Below, piece by piece: positions 5,123-5,764 of a stretch of DNA of 5,764 nucleotides. A model generated the notes under the pieces. It saw only the letters and a list, made by a program, of their open reading frames with translations, was not told where the DNA came from and ran no database searches. The position numbers and the translations under genes are program-made. The DNA comes from Symbiobacteriaceae bacterium (GTDB lineage: Bacteria; Bacillota; JAAYKD01; WRDA01): the NCBI GenBank assembly GCA_009783675.1, contig WRDA01000100.1, positions 1 to 5,764 of the forward strand. The letters are read 5' to 3'. The stretch's first letter is position 1; the number at the start of each line of letters is the position of its first letter.

Positions 5123-5764
5123 AACCAACCGCGGTCTCGGGAGAGGTCTCGATGCCCTACTGCGCCCCGAAACCGGGGACAGGAGCGCCACCGAGATTCA
5201 AAACATTCCTTTGGAGCGCATCTTTCCCAACCGCTTTCAGCCTCGACGCTCCTTTGAGGAAAGCGGATTGCAGGAACTCGCTGCATCTATACGAAGCAAC
5301 GGTATCTTAGAACCGATTCTCTTAAGACCCTTACCCGACGGCTTCGAACTGGTCGCCGGAGAACGCCGCTGGCGGGCGGCAAAACTGGCAGGGTTGACCG
5401 AGATTCCTTCCATCGTGCGTTACTATGATGACCGACAGACTGCCGAAATCGCCCTCATCGAGAATCTGCAACGGGAGGACCTCAATCCCATCGAGGAAGC
5501 CGGCGCCTTACAGCGCCTGATGCAAGAGTTCTCCCTGACTCAGGAAGAAATAGCCAGACGAATAGGGCGCAGTCGTCCCTATGTGGCTAACAGCCTGCGC
5601 CTTCTGCAGCTGCCTCCCCGTATCCAGGATTACCTGCTGCAGGGCGCTCTGGAGATGGGCCATGCCAGGGCCATGCTGCCACTGGCTACCGAGATGCAGC
5701 TCTCTCTGGCGGCGGAGAGTATCGCACGAAAACTAACTGTGCGCCAGATCGAAGCCAGGGTGCG
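5112..5764 (+). CDS. parB: Chromosome-partitioning protein ParB (Spo0J), 3' end beyond window
   Basis: ParB is the parS-binding, CTP-dependent DNA clamp that loads at origin-proximal sites and stimulates ParA. The first 217 codons are present and the frame is open to the right edge; family members usually have roughly 280-300 residues, so the C-terminal dimerisation domain is missing from view. Visible elements in order are the N-terminal RGLGRGLDALL (7-17) that contacts ParA, the box-I-like PNRFQPRRSF (39-48), the CTP-binding GERRWRAA (83-90), ENLQREDLNPIEEA (117-130), and the helix-turn-helix LTQEEIARRIGRSRPYVANS (142-161) followed by LRLLQLP and GHARAML (183-189). The GERRxR motif is intact, so CTP binding is expected. 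The start overlaps parA by 11 bp. Confidence 0.96.
   Translation, partial: MPAKTNRGLGRGLDALLRPETGDRSATEIQNIPLERIFPNRFQPRRSFEESGLQELAASIRSNGILEPILLRPLPDGFELVAGERRWRAAKLAGLTEIPSIVRYYDDRQTAEIALIENLQREDLNPIEEAGALQRLMQEFSLTQEEIARRIGRSRPYVANSLRLLQLPPRIQDYLLQGALEMGHARAMLPLATEMQLSLAAESIARKLTVRQIEARV

Overview
The window carries a mid-GC bacterial chromosomal segment, by eye a little over 50% GC. It reads as the region beside a chromosome-partition locus, and so probably not far from a replication origin. Strong Gram-positive-style ribosome binding sites (AGGAGGTG before parB, GGAGGT before the Nif3-like gene) and the gene set suggest an anaerobic Firmicute/Clostridia-type organism. That assignment is inference and a deltaproteobacterium-like host is not excluded. 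No mobile element, tRNA, rRNA or CRISPR array was recognised.

Layout from left to right. Positions 1-222 hold no gene. They contain a 69-bp-period tandem repeat with two perfect inverted repeats, a run of four 10-bp purine-rich repeats, and a long hairpin that looks like the terminator of the leftward genes. Positions 223-3265 carry three leftward genes. In transcription order these are a zinc-ribbon protein with a long disordered Pro/Gln/Arg-rich tail, a Nif3/DUF34-like metal protein, and isoaspartyl dipeptidase (iadA) only 6 bp behind it. A short promoter region follows, then a terminator at about 3365-3396 that closes a fourth leftward gene, a nitrilase-superfamily (omega-amidase-like) hydrolase. 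A divergent intergenic region (4212-4357) separates this from the rightward parA-parB pair. parB runs off the right edge.

Functionally there are two themes. parA/parB form the ATPase and CTP-dependent clamp of the chromosome segregation system; they overlap by 11 bp and are surely co-expressed. The leftward genes suggest housekeeping or repair of damaged metabolites and peptides: IadA hydrolyses beta-aspartyl (isoaspartyl) dipeptides from damaged proteins, and nitrilase-family omega-amidases clear deaminated glutamine. The Nif3-like protein has no settled function but is tightly coupled to iadA. The zinc-ribbon/Arg-tail protein is unrecognised and is the least explained gene here. I did not find a convincing new defence or mobile system. 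The best leads are the noncoding repeat block at the left edge, the disordered zinc-ribbon protein, and a Glu in IadA where the E. coli enzyme has its metal-bridging carboxylated Lys.
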